From the NCBI RefSeq assembly GCF_000166135.1, contig NC_014666.1, forward strand, positions 310,001 through 374,000: a DNA stretch of 64,000 bases. Direction: 5' to 3'. Below are positions 8,409 through 16,902 of the stretch, piece after piece. Under the pieces are notes generated by a model that saw nothing but the letters and a program-made list of their open reading frames with translations, ran no database searches and was not told the origin of the DNA. Both the position numbers and the translations under genes were made by a program. The stretch comes from Pseudofrankia inefficax (lineage in GTDB: Bacteria > Actinomycetota > Actinomycetes > Frankiales > Frankiaceae). Position 1 is the stretch's first letter. Every line of letters starts with the position of its first letter.

Positions 8409-10661
8409 TCAGGTCGCCGTCGTGGCGGCCCCAGCGGGGACGGCGGGGTCGAGCCCGGTGGCCGACAGGCGCGCGTAGAGCGGGCAGGTCTCGACCAGCT
8501 CGTCGTGGGTGCCCGTCGCGATCACCCGGCCCTCGTCCATGACGATGATCCGGTCGGCTGCCCGGACTGTCGACATCCGGTGCGCGATGACCAGCAGCGC
8601 TCGTTCCGTGGCGATGTCGTGCATCACCTGGGTTAGTGCGCGTTCGTTGACGCTGTCCATCTGGGATGTCGGTTCGTCGAGAAGCAGTACCGACGGCCTC
8701 GCCAGCAGCGCCCGGGCGATCGCGACCCGCTGGCGCTCGCCGCCGGACAGCAGCACGCCGTGGTCGCCGACCTCGGTCCACACACCGCGTGGCATGCGGG
8801 ACACCAGATCGCCCAGCCGAGCCAGCTCCACAGCGTTGTCGATCTCGGCGTCGGAGCTGTCCGGGGCCGCATAGGCGATGTTGTCGCGCAGCGAGCCCTG
8901 AAGTACCGGAGCGTTCTGCTCGACGAGGTTGACCTGGCTGCGGGCGGCGTCCCGCGACATCTCGCGCATGTCGACGCCCTGCAGCAGGATCTCGCCGCGG
9001 TCCGGGTCGTAGAACCGTTCCAGCAGTTCCAACGCCGTCGACTTGCCGGCGCCTGACGGTCCGACCAACGCGATATGGCCGCGCTGCGGCACGGTGAACG
9101 AGACATCTCGCAGCACCGGCCGTTCCGGGGTGTAGCCGAACCACACGTCGCGGAACTCGACCGCGGGTGCGGCGGTCGCGCCGGACCCGGCCGGTTCCTC
9201 GGCTCGGTCCGCGCTCCAGGTCGCGGCGTCCGGCGGCAGAATCCGCACCAGCCGCCCGCCGACCTCGTCCACCGGGCTGGCGCCGAGGGCGGATCCGTCC
9301 GCCTCGGCGCCACCGGATCCGTCGCCGAGAGCGGTCGCCGAACCCGTGGCGTCCTGCTCGCGGGGCAGATCGAAGACCGCGTCGACGCGGTCCAGCGCGC
9401 CAAGCCCGCGCTGCATGATCCCGGCCGACTCGATCAGCTGGGACAGCGGCACGACGAGGTACGTCGCGTACAGCAGGAACGCGACGAGGGAACCGAGTGA
9501 TGTGACGTGATGCGCGACCAGGACGCCGCCGACCAGCAGGACGACGAGCACCGAGCCCTGGATGGCCAGCTCCATCGCCGGCGCGATCACCGAGTTCAGC
9601 CGGGCCATCCGGATCCCGAGCCGGTAGGCCTCCTTGGCGTGCACGTCGATCCGTTCGGCCTCGCGCTCCTCGGCGCGGCTGGCCCGGACCGTGCGGATCG
9701 CGGTCAGCGAGCGCTCCAGGTCGGCGGTCATCCGCCCGACGCTCGCCTGGCCCTGTTCGGAGGTCGTCCGGACCCGGCGCAGGGCGCCAAGCACGAACAC
9801 GCCCGCGAACAGGACCGCTCCGACCACCAGCGCGAACAGCCGGGCGTCGATGTAGATCATCAGGGCGACGGCGCCGAGCGCGCCGATGAGGCTGGTCAGG
9901 AACGTCGCGAAGCTGTAGGCGACGGCCTCCCGGACGACGACCGTGTCGGTGTTCGCCCTCGAGATGAGGTCACCCATCCGGCGCTCGTCGTACACGCTGA
10001 TCCGCAGCCGCAGCAGGTGGTTGACCAGCCGCGTCCGCAGCCCCAGCAGGATTCCCTGGCCGGTGCGCTCCAGCAGGTAGTGGCCGGCGGTGTCGATCAC
10101 CGCCTGGCCGACGAACAGGCTCAGCAGGAGCACCAGCAGCCAGCCGGACATCCCACCGTGCTGGGCGGCGTCGATCACCCGTTTGACCAGCAGCGGCTGG
10201 ACGATGGCGCACAGCGTGCCGATCACGGTCAGGGTGACCCCGAGGGCGACGGGCCGTGAGTGGCCGCGCATCAGCCGCCACAGCCGGACGGCCTGCCACC
10301 CGCCGGGCGGCCGCTGCGGCCGCGGGCCACCCGGCCCCCAGCCCGGCCCGCCACCCGGCCCCCAGCCCGGTCCGGGACCGCCGGGGCCGGTCCAGGGCCC
10401 GCGATCGCCAGGACCCGGCCCGCCCATCGGGCCCGGCCCGCCCATCGGGCCCGGCCCGCCCATCGGGCCCGGTCCGTTCATGGGTCCTGGTCCGTTCATG
10501 GGTCCTGGGCCGTCCATCGGTCCGGGGCCGTCCGGCGGCCAGGGGCCATGCGGCGGGCCGCCGGCGGGTGGGCTGGCGTTGCCTGGCGGTCCGGCGGCAT
10601 ACGGCGACCCGCAGGGCGGCGCCTCGCCGGGACGCGGCCGCCCCCAGGCCAGCCCGGTCAC
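8409..10661 (-). CDS. Lasso-peptide ABC exporter (membrane domain plus ATPase)
   Basis: This is a 750-residue fused ABC half-transporter. The first 125 residues are Gly/Pro-rich with several GPGPM(D/N/G)G repeats. The membrane domain follows (about 140-430), then the ATPase: Walker A GPSGAGKST, signature LSGGERQRVA, Walker B VLLLDEPTS and the H-loop IAHRMST. Its ATG overlaps the stop of the lasso B2 gene, so it is the last gene of the precursor-cyclase-B1-B2 operon and most likely exports the mature lasso peptide and gives immunity, as McjD-type transporters do. The Gly/Pro-rich N-terminal extension is unusual for this family and of unknown function. Confidence 0.88.
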   Translation of the reverse strand: MTGLAWGRPRPGEAPPCGSPYAAGPPGNASPPAGGPPHGPWPPDGPGPMDGPGPMNGPGPMNGPGPMGGPGPMGGPGPMGGPGPGDRGPWTGPGGPGPGWGPGGGPGWGPGGPRPQRPPGGWQAVRLWRLMRGHSRPVALGVTLTVIGTLCAIVQPLLVKRVIDAAQHGGMSGWLLVLLLSLFVGQAVIDTAGHYLLERTGQGILLGLRTRLVNHLLRLRISVYDERRMGDLISRANTDTVVVREAVAYSFATFLTSLIGALGAVALMIYIDARLFALVVGAVLFAGVFVLGALRRVRTTSEQGQASVGRMTADLERSLTAIRTVRASRAEEREAERIDVHAKEAYRLGIRMARLNSVIAPAMELAIQGSVLVVLLVGGVLVAHHVTSLGSLVAFLLYATYLVVPLSQLIESAGIMQRGLGALDRVDAVFDLPREQDATGSATALGDGSGGAEADGSALGASPVDEVGGRLVRILPPDAATWSADRAEEPAGSGATAAPAVEFRDVWFGYTPERPVLRDVSFTVPQRGHIALVGPSGAGKSTALELLERFYDPDRGEILLQGVDMREMSRDAARSQVNLVEQNAPVLQGSLRDNIAYAAPDSSDAEIDNAVELARLGDLVSRMPRGVWTEVGDHGVLLSGGERQRVAIARALLARPSVLLLDEPTSQMDSVNERALTQVMHDIATERALLVIAHRMSTVRAADRIIVMDEGRVIATGTHDELVETCPLYARLSATGLDPAVPAGAATTAT

Positions 10662-11176
10662 TTCGCCACCGCCTGGTGACGCCGCGACCCGGGTTCTTCC
10701 GCCGATGGGTCGGCGGTTACGCGGACCTGGTCCGGGGTGCTCGGTCCGGTCCGGGCCGGCGGCGGCACCGTCATCAAGGGACGGAAGTAGCCCGGTGGCT
10801 CCTCCTCACCGACCAGCTGACCGCCGGCCTCCACCCAGGCGTGCGCGGCGAACGGCGCGACCGACCGCACGCCGGCGTGCCAGGTCGGCCAGGAGCCGGA
10901 CATCCGGCACAGCAGCGCTGTCGCGATCGACCGCGGTACGCAGCCGCGTGCGCCGCGGCAGACCAGGCTGACCGCGACCACGTCGGCCCGGGCCGTCTCC
11001 GTCCGTGCCAGGCTGGCTGGCCGGGCACCGCGGCTGACGGCCGTCAGCACCGCGTGGATCCTGGCTGGTGGCTGCGTCGCCAGCGCCCGTGCCGCCACGA
11101 CCGCGACGCTCGCCAGCAGCCGCCTGGTCAGCGGGGGCGCCGGCGTGCGCCGGCGCATCGACATCGGCATCGTCAC
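10658..11176 (-). CDS. Lasso peptide biosynthesis B2 protein (leader peptidase)
   Basis: The 172-residue protein has the transglutaminase-like Cys protease signature of lasso B2 enzymes: GCVPRSIATALL with C79 as likely nucleophile, then PFAAHAWVE with H112. It removes the leader from the precursor so that the cyclase can close the ring. The GTG start at 11176 has AAGGAGG nine bases upstream. It follows the RRE protein by about 90 nt and overlaps the exporter start by 4 nt. The usual aspartate after HAWVE is not evident, since the sequence reads EAGG. The extra 50 C-terminal residues are Pro-rich. Confidence 0.88.
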   Translation of the reverse strand: MTMPMSMRRRTPAPPLTRRLLASVAVVAARALATQPPARIHAVLTAVSRGARPASLARTETARADVVAVSLVCRGARGCVPRSIATALLCRMSGSWPTWHAGVRSVAPFAAHAWVEAGGQLVGEEEPPGYFRPLMTVPPPARTGPSTPDQVRVTADPSAEEPGSRRHQAVAK

Positions 11177-11267
11177 CGTCGTCGACCTCCTTCAACTGGC
11201 CGCCGGGCTCCGCGCGAACACGGGCCGGCGGGATCCCGAGCACGGGCGAGCAGGGGGGTGAGGGTCC

Positions 11268-11693
11268 TCACCGATCGCTCGTCCGCGGCCGGGACGACCG
11301 ACCGAGCGCGGAGCGCAGGGCGTGGCGCGCGCGGGTGCCGGACCGGTGCTGACCCCCTGCCGCGGAAGCCCCTGTCGCGGAACCGCCCGAGGCGGGCGGC
11401 GTCGTGCCGGCTGGCGGCTCGATGCCCGACCCACTGACCGAGCCGGTGATGAGGCCTGCGGCCTGCAGATCGTCGACCAGCTTGTCGACGTCGGCCCGCG
11501 CCGTCGCGGGGGCGACGTCGTACTGGTCGAGCAGCGCACGGGCCGCCTGCGGCGGGTCACCGCCGTCGAGCAGCACCCGGAGCGCGAGCGCGGCCGTCGG
11601 GTTGAGCGTCCAATAGCGACCTGAGCGCTCGTCCAGCAGCGCCGTCCCGTAGTCGGTGTCCGTCGAGACCACCGATCGGTTCAACGTCAACAT
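11268..11693 (-). CDS. Lasso peptide B1 / RiPP recognition element (PqqD-like)
   Basis: About 85 residues form the winged-helix RRE fold (YWTLNPTAALALRVLLDGG, then VDKLVDDLQAAGLI). This domain binds the leader of the precursor and presents it to B2 and the cyclase. The ATG at 11693 overlaps the cyclase stop by 7 nt. A low-complexity tail of about 50 residues rich in Gly, Ser, Thr and Arg follows the RRE and is absent from compact B1 proteins. Confidence 0.87.
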   Translation of the reverse strand: MLTLNRSVVSTDTDYGTALLDERSGRYWTLNPTAALALRVLLDGGDPPQAARALLDQYDVAPATARADVDKLVDDLQAAGLITGSVSGSGIEPPAGTTPPASGGSATGASAAGGQHRSGTRARHALRSALGRSSRPRTSDR

Positions 11694-13645
11694 GTCCTCT
11701 CCAGCGGCTCGGGCTCGGGACTGCCGGCGGCCGGGACGGTCGCCGGGCGGGCGCTCTGGTGGGGCGGGCCGCCTGAGGATGGCCGGCGGCCAGCGGCGCG
11801 CAGCCAGGACTCGGCGGCGGCGGTCTGCTGCAGCGCCAGGTAGTGACGGTCGGGTGCCGCTGAATAGCGGCAGAGTCCCAGCAGCCTGTCGGTGTCGACC
11901 AGCCCGAGCTCGGCCAGCCGGGATCCGTCGAACAGCCCGCGCAGCGCCGTCTGGTGCGCGCGCAGGCCGGCCTCCTCCTCGGCCGAGCACTCCGCCTTGG
12001 TCTCGCGCCGCAGGCACGCGGTGGGCACCAGTCCGGCCATCGCGGCCTTGAGCAGCGGCTTGTACTCCCACGGCGTGGAGCGCTCCTCGGGCCGGACCGC
12101 GAGGGCGGCCTCGATCACCCGGTCGTCGTAGAACGGTGCCGCCAGTGGCGGTCCCGTCGGCGCGGCCAGCTGCGCGAACCCGCGAGCCACGGCCGCCCCG
12201 ACCCGGATCGCGAACAGGTCGCCGTGCCGGTCGCGCGTCGGTCCGAGCGGCTCGGCCGTCGCGGCCGCCTGCTCGATCGTCGCGCGCAGCAGCTCGGTGG
12301 CGTCGGGCGTCAGCCACGCGCCGATCCGCGGCGGCATCGACCAGTCCAGCTCGGCGACCCGCTCCGGCGGCACCAGGTGGCGCCGGCCGCGCGCCGGCGG
12401 TCCACCGGCCGGTCGGGCCAGGGCCGCCAGCCAGTCCCGGTAGGACCGCGGCCGCAGCGTCCGCAACGTCGCGGCGAGCGGCCAGCGGCTCTGCGCGCGC
12501 AGTGGCCGCAGCCGGGCCCAGGCGGCCAGCGGATGGCCGAGGGCCAGGCCCGCGAGGTAGTTCGGCATGCTCTCCGCGACCTCGTCGCCGCCGAGGCCGC
12601 ACAGGTGAAGCCTCGGTCCGTGGCGGGCGGCCAGCCGCAGCCCCGCGAGCAGCTTCGCCCGGTCGATCACCCCGATGAAGGGCCGGTCGAGCGGCTCCTC
12701 GACCTCGGTGATGCCCTCGTAGACGAGCGGGAGCCGGTCGCGCGGCAGCATCTCGAAGGTCTCGACGCCCAGCGCCGCCCGGGCGAGCGCCGCCCAGCGC
12801 GCGTCGTCGTCGGCCGGGTCGCGGCCCAGGCCCGTGTACGGGACGAGCGCGGCCGGCCCGGTGGCGGCCAGGAAGCACAGCGCCGTCGAGTCGAGCCCGC
12901 CGGAAAGATCCGCGGTGACGGTCCCGCCGGCGGCCGTGCGGGCCGCCACAGCGGTGACCAGCGCCTGGCGCAGCGCCGCCGCGCCCTCGGCGCCGTCGAG
13001 TGTCGGTTCGGGCGCCAGCCACCAGCGTCGGTGGCTGGGGTGGCCCTGCTCGACGCACAACCAGTGGTCCGGGGGCACGGCCGTGAGGCCCTGCCACAGC
13101 GGGCGGTCGTCAAGCGGGTGCGGCGCGACCGGGTCGACCAGGCAGAGCAGGACGGCGCCGACGTCGATCCGGTCGAGGTCGGCGAGCGCGGCGACGACAT
13201 CCGCTCGGTCGCCGGCGATGATCCCGGCCTCGCCGCCGAGCGCGGCGTGGTAGACGCGGCGCAGGCCGGACGCGGTGCCCTGGACCCGCTGGCAGCCCTC
13301 GATCTCGGCCACCAGGTGGAAGCTGCCCGGCAGTTCGAGGGCGACCTGGTCGAGCGCGCCGAGGTCGCGGGCGCTGGCCAGCCGGGCGGCGAGCCGGTCG
13401 TGGCTGATCGGGGCGCAGCCGAGCAGGGCCATCCGTGACCGGCCGGCGACCGCGTCGACGATCTCGTCGCCGGCCCAGCGGCCGATCAGCCAGGGACGGC
13501 CGGACGGTCGGCGCAGCGCCGCGATGGTCGGATCCGCGGCCTGGAGGGTGCCGGCCAGGGCGGCGCCCGCCGGAGTGTCCGGCAGGACGACGAACCAGGG
13601 GGCGGCCGTGGCCAGCGGCGCTGGCGTGGTCAACGGGTGGGTCAT
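11687..13645 (-). CDS. Lasso cyclase (asparagine-synthetase homologue, C protein)
   Basis: The 652-residue protein has an N-terminal glutaminase-like domain without the catalytic N-terminal Cys, and an asparagine-synthetase domain with the ATP-pyrophosphatase loop SGGLDST at 248-254. This is the pattern of lasso cyclases, which adenylate the ring Asp/Glu side chain and join it to the core's first amino group. The ATG at 13645 is chosen; a GTG 14 codons upstream is possible, and the AAAGGA lies between them. It follows the precursor gene by 150 nt and overlaps the B1 gene. Confidence 0.9.
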   Translation of the reverse strand: MTHPLTTPAPLATAAPWFVVLPDTPAGAALAGTLQAADPTIAALRRPSGRPWLIGRWAGDEIVDAVAGRSRMALLGCAPISHDRLAARLASARDLGALDQVALELPGSFHLVAEIEGCQRVQGTASGLRRVYHAALGGEAGIIAGDRADVVAALADLDRIDVGAVLLCLVDPVAPHPLDDRPLWQGLTAVPPDHWLCVEQGHPSHRRWWLAPEPTLDGAEGAAALRQALVTAVAARTAAGGTVTADLSGGLDSTALCFLAATGPAALVPYTGLGRDPADDDARWAALARAALGVETFEMLPRDRLPLVYEGITEVEEPLDRPFIGVIDRAKLLAGLRLAARHGPRLHLCGLGGDEVAESMPNYLAGLALGHPLAAWARLRPLRAQSRWPLAATLRTLRPRSYRDWLAALARPAGGPPARGRRHLVPPERVAELDWSMPPRIGAWLTPDATELLRATIEQAAATAEPLGPTRDRHGDLFAIRVGAAVARGFAQLAAPTGPPLAAPFYDDRVIEAALAVRPEERSTPWEYKPLLKAAMAGLVPTACLRRETKAECSAEEEAGLRAHQTALRGLFDGSRLAELGLVDTDRLLGLCRYSAAPDRHYLALQQTAAAESWLRAAGRRPSSGGPPHQSARPATVPAAGSPEPEPLERTC

Positions 13646-13795
13646 CTCGTCGTCAGCCGGTCCTTTCCGGGCGGTTCCGGAGTTCACACGGGTTCACGTC
13701 GGCCCGAAATGCCGGCGGGCCGGCCGAGCGATTCGGCCGGCCCGCCGGCCGCGGCGGCTGTGCGCCCGCTGCTCGGCAGTTCCGAGGAGCTGGCC

Positions 13796-13966
13796 TTAGT
13801 AGCGGCGGCCGCCACCGCCCACGATGATGATGGCGCCGCCGCCCCCGCCGTAGTAGCGCGGGAAGCTGCGCCAAAGCCAGTCACGTCCCCAGCCCCAACG
13901 GCCGTCGGTGACCTCGCTGAATTCCCCGGCGGCGTCGAGCATCGGTGTGTCGTAACGAGCCTTCAT
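13796..13966 (-). CDS. Lasso peptide precursor
   Basis: The 56-residue peptide starts at the ATG at 13966 with GGAGGA seven bases upstream; a second ATG five codons earlier is less well placed. The leader YDTPMLDAAGEFSEVTD carries the Y-x2-P-x-L-x3-G-x-F-x2-x-T pattern read by RRE proteins, with T at the penultimate position. Cleavage before G22 gives a 35-residue core in which G1 and D8 (GRWGWGRD) are set for an 8-residue macrolactam ring. The tail is WLWRSFPRYY then two glycine blocks around AIIIV, ending GRRY. Core lengths of 15-25 are usual, so this one is long. The other processing genes follow directly. Confidence 0.9.
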   Translation of the reverse strand: MKARYDTPMLDAAGEFSEVTDGRWGWGRDWLWRSFPRYYGGGGGAIIIVGGGGRRY

Positions 13967-14494
13967 CGGCGCTTCCTCCATTCAGTGGCTGCCGCCTGAG
14001 ACGGCGTTTCATCGCTCAATGTGTTCCCATTGGCGGTGGGCCGCGAACGCCGGGGACCGGACTTTCTGTCAGTACTGGCAATTCGCCCCTCTGAATTCTT
14101 TCCGGGGAACTGGTGGGTGCGGTCGAATCGGGAAACGTCGGCCATTCGCGGGCCGCGGCCTCCCGGCCGCCGGGGCGGCGCCGACCGGAAGACCGCGCAG
14201 AAAGAGGCCGCCTGGCGGTGTCCCGACGCGTTGGGCGGCGCCCCATGCCAGAAGGGCGAACAGCGACCTCTGCGCCAGAACGCCGGCTCTACCGGCGGCG
14301 CCTTGGTCGTTGTCGGCGTGGGCCACAGTGCTCGTCGTCGACCACCATGCTCGTCAGCGCCACGAAGGCGCTTCGCCGTCCCTTCCCAGGCTCCTCCATG
14401 TTCCTCGTGGACACTCCGCGTCGGTCGCCGTGTCGGCGGCCTGGGAGGGAGATGCCCACGGCTGGTTCAGCGGCGGTTCATCACGCTGCGTCGC
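13967..14494. other. Intergenic region upstream of the lasso operon
   Basis: About 530 bp separate the SARP gene from the lasso precursor, both reading leftward. No convincing gene is seen; the open frames here have shadow-like Arg/Pro-rich composition. The region must hold the operon promoter, and SARP direct repeats might lie here, but I could not pick them out with confidence. Confidence 0.5.
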
Positions 14495-15316
14495 TCACCT
14501 GTGCTGATCCCCGTTCAGGATGCGCTGGTGTTCCAGCCGGAGGTCCTCGCCTGGCTCGATTCCCAGCCGCTCGGTGAGCATCCGGTAGACCGTCTGGTAG
14601 GCGTTCAACGCCTCGGCACGCCGGCCGTCCTGGCCCAGCGCCGCGAGAAGCTGGGCCCACAGCCGCTCCCTCGTCGGATGCTGGATCGTCAGGGCACGCA
14701 GGGCGGGCAGCACCCGGTTGTGCTGGCCCAGCCTCAGTCGGGCGTCGACCAGGTTCTCCCAGACCGCCCAGCGCAGCTCGTCGAGCCGGCTGGTCTCGGC
14801 GACGGCGATGTCCGCCGGCAGGTCGTCGTACGGCTGGCCGCGCCAGAGCGCGAGCGCCCGGTCGAGCAACACCGTCGCCTCGGCCGGTCGGCCGGCGGCC
14901 AGCGCCTCCTCGCCCGCGCACGCGCCCGCGTCGAACAGCTCGATGTCGAACTCGTTCGGCGCCAGGCGCAGCAGGTACTCGCCATCGCGGCTGAGGATCC
15001 GGCCGAACGGAGACCCCGGATCGGCGTCATGGCCATCGGTCCGGTCGCCGGAGGCCGGCGGCAGCGCCCGACGCAGCTCCGAGACGTAGGTCTTGATGTT
15101 GCCGAGGGCCGAGCGCGGCGGGTCGTCCTCCCACAGCGCGACGGCGATCTGCTCGGTGCTCACCCAGCCGCCCGCGTGCAGCAGGAGCAGCGCGAGCAGG
15201 CGGCGCTTCTTGCGCTGCCCGATGAACACCGGCGCCCCGTCCGCCGCCAGCAGTTCCAGCGGCCCCAGCGCCGCGAACCGGACGACGCCCGTACCCGGCT
15301 CCACGTCCACGTCCAC
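14495..15316 (-). CDS. SARP-type regulator (AfsR/BTAD)
   Basis: The N-terminal winged helix (FAALGPLELLAADG, then RRLLALLLLHAGGWVSTEQIAVALW) is of OmpR type and is followed by a bacterial transcriptional activation domain with FDIELFDAGA and REALNAYQ-like helices, ending after IEPGEDLRLEHQRIL. This is the short SARP layout. The GTG at 15316 has AGGGA upstream and fits the usual start near VRFAALG; the frame stays open upstream to a TTG at 15382. It lies directly upstream of, and reads toward, the lasso operon, so it may activate it; SARPs often control neighbouring biosynthetic genes. Confidence 0.85.
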   Translation of the reverse strand: MDVDVEPGTGVVRFAALGPLELLAADGAPVFIGQRKKRRLLALLLLHAGGWVSTEQIAVALWEDDPPRSALGNIKTYVSELRRALPPASGDRTDGHDADPGSPFGRILSRDGEYLLRLAPNEFDIELFDAGACAGEEALAAGRPAEATVLLDRALALWRGQPYDDLPADIAVAETSRLDELRWAVWENLVDARLRLGQHNRVLPALRALTIQHPTRERLWAQLLAALGQDGRRAEALNAYQTVYRMLTERLGIEPGEDLRLEHQRILNGDQHR

Positions 15317-15618
15317 GTTGACGTCCCTGCCCGGTGCGTGCGCGATGAGACCTGGCTCTCGTCCCCGATTCCGCGGGATCAAAGGCTTGCCGACCGATCC
15401 AGGTAGCCCCCACGATCAGGAGGTCAGGGGAGACCAGCCGACGGGCCTCACCCGGCTTGGGTGGCTGTAGGTCGAACCCGCTGTGTAGGCCGAACCCATC
15501 GTGTAGGCCGAACTTGCAGGGGGCACAACGACCGCCAGTCGCGCCGCGCCGCCGATGCCGGGGGAGAGGCAGAGCCCGTCACCGCGGCTGATCGGGATGC
15601 TGACGTCATGGAGGCTAG

Positions 15619-16518
15619 ATGTGCCAGATGTTCGCGCTGACCAGCGGCTCGCAGCCCGTAGAGGCGACGTTCTGGTTGCTCGACTCGCCTGACAGCGAAC
15701 GCGCGCTCTCTGCCCGCGTGCCCGATGGTGCGGGCCTTGCGACGTTTGGGGAGGATCGGGCCCCTCGGATCGTGAAGCAGCCGATCTCAAGCCGGGCCGG
15801 GGCCGACTTCGCCTACCAGCCGCGAACCGTCGTCTCATCGACCTTCATCGCCCATGTCCGACACGCGTCGACCGGGCGGACGAGCCTCGCGAACACCCAT
15901 CCGTTCCAGCACGCCGGCCGGGTGTTCGCGCACAACGGCGTCATCGAGGAGCTGGACCGGCTGGACGATCAGCTCGGCGAATACCGCGGGCTCGTCCAGG
16001 GCGACACCGACTCGGAGCGCTACTTCGCCCTGATCAACCGGGAGATCGACGCCCAGGGCGGTGATGTCGGAGCGGGCATCGTCGCTGCCGCCCGCTGGAT
16101 CGCGGCCAACCTGCCGCTCTACTCGATCAACATGGTGATGGCGACCGCCGACGAGCTGTGGGCACTGCGCTACCCGGACACCAACCGGCTCTACGTGCTC
16201 AGCCGCGAGCCCGGCGGCCAGAACAGCCGCCACCTCGACCACGCGAGCCCGTTCAGCGAGATCCGGGCCCGTTCGCTCGACCTCGCCGACCGCCCGGCTG
16301 TCGCCGTCGAAAGCGAGCGGATGGACGAGGACCCGGCCTGGCGCCTGATGGCCTCCGGCGAGCTCCTGCACGTCGCCGCCGACCTGACGGTCACGTCTCG
16401 GGTCGTGATCTCGATCCCGCCCGCCCGTCAGCTCTCCCTCGACGACCTCAGCCCCGAGGCCGCGTTCTCCCAGGTCGTCAACGTCGCCCCCGCCGAGACG
16501 ACCCCCACATCTGCCTGA
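15619..16518 (+). CDS. Class II glutamine amidotransferase
   Basis: The protein begins MCQMFALT with Cys2 as the N-terminal nucleophile after Met removal. It keeps the oxyanion and glutamine-binding segments VRHASTG (near residue 80), NTHPF and FAHNGVIEE (about 103-112), and GDTDSERYF. This is the class II (Ntn) fold of the YafJ type, without a synthetase domain. It is monocistronic and not obviously tied to the lasso cluster. The amide acceptor is unknown. Confidence 0.88.
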   Translation: MCQMFALTSGSQPVEATFWLLDSPDSERALSARVPDGAGLATFGEDRAPRIVKQPISSRAGADFAYQPRTVVSSTFIAHVRHASTGRTSLANTHPFQHAGRVFAHNGVIEELDRLDDQLGEYRGLVQGDTDSERYFALINREIDAQGGDVGAGIVAAARWIAANLPLYSINMVMATADELWALRYPDTNRLYVLSREPGGQNSRHLDHASPFSEIRARSLDLADRPAVAVESERMDEDPAWRLMASGELLHVAADLTVTSRVVISIPPARQLSLDDLSPEAAFSQVVNVAPAETTPTSA

Positions 16519-16568
16519 CGTTCAGACGTCGACACCCTTCAGTCCCGTGATCGCCACCTGCTGGCCGG

Positions 16569-16643
16569 TGATCGCCGTTTCCGCCCTCAAACGGTCGTAA
16601 AACCGCCCTGATCACGACCAGGCGAGGGCCAAAACGGCGATCA
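16569..16643. repeat. 75-bp inverted-repeat element, copy 1
   Basis: The left arm TGATCGCCGTTTCCGCCCTC and right arm GAGGGCCAAAACGGCGATCA are 20 bp and mostly complementary, with an inner GGTCGT/ACGACC pair. Three further copies with the same length and arms occur in the window at 39.4, 49.1 and 63.4 kb. It lies after the glutaminase gene, where it could act as a terminator. Confidence 0.8.
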
Positions 16644-16815
16644 CGGGCCGGCAGGCGCCGCCGCGGGCGATGCTGATCTTGGATGGAGGTGGCGCGAGGC
16701 GGGCCGCCGCCTGGCTCCTGGAAGATCCACGGGGCGCACCCTGGAGGACGAACCGCCACGCCGGCTGGAATACTGGTGACGACCAGCCGCCGGCCCTGCC
16801 GGTCGGCCGGTTTCG

Positions 16816-16902
16816 GGAGGGCTCGCCTAGTGGCCGATGGCGGCAGTCTTGAAAACTGCTATGGGGGCAACCTCATCGTGGGTTCGAATCCCACGCCCTC
16901 CG
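16816..16902 (+). tRNA. tRNA-Ser (UGA)
   Basis: An 87-nt tRNA with a long variable arm, acceptor GGAGGGC/GCCCTCC, anticodon loop CTTGAAA (anticodon TGA) and T-arm GGTTCGAATCC, with discriminator G. From the anticodon loop to just past its 3' end it coincides with the left attachment site of the integrated element, so the tRNA stays whole after integration. Confidence 0.95.

Noticed and set aside
11268-13097. A 609-codon open frame opposite in phase to the lasso cyclase
   Set aside because: Its first part is an Arg/Gly/Ala-rich shadow of the cyclase. Only its last 141 codons, starting at the ATG at 11693, encode a real gene (the RRE protein).
16519-16815. Second gene between the glutaminase and tRNA-Ser
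   Set aside because: The open frames are short and cross the inverted-repeat element; no start with a ribosome binding site.
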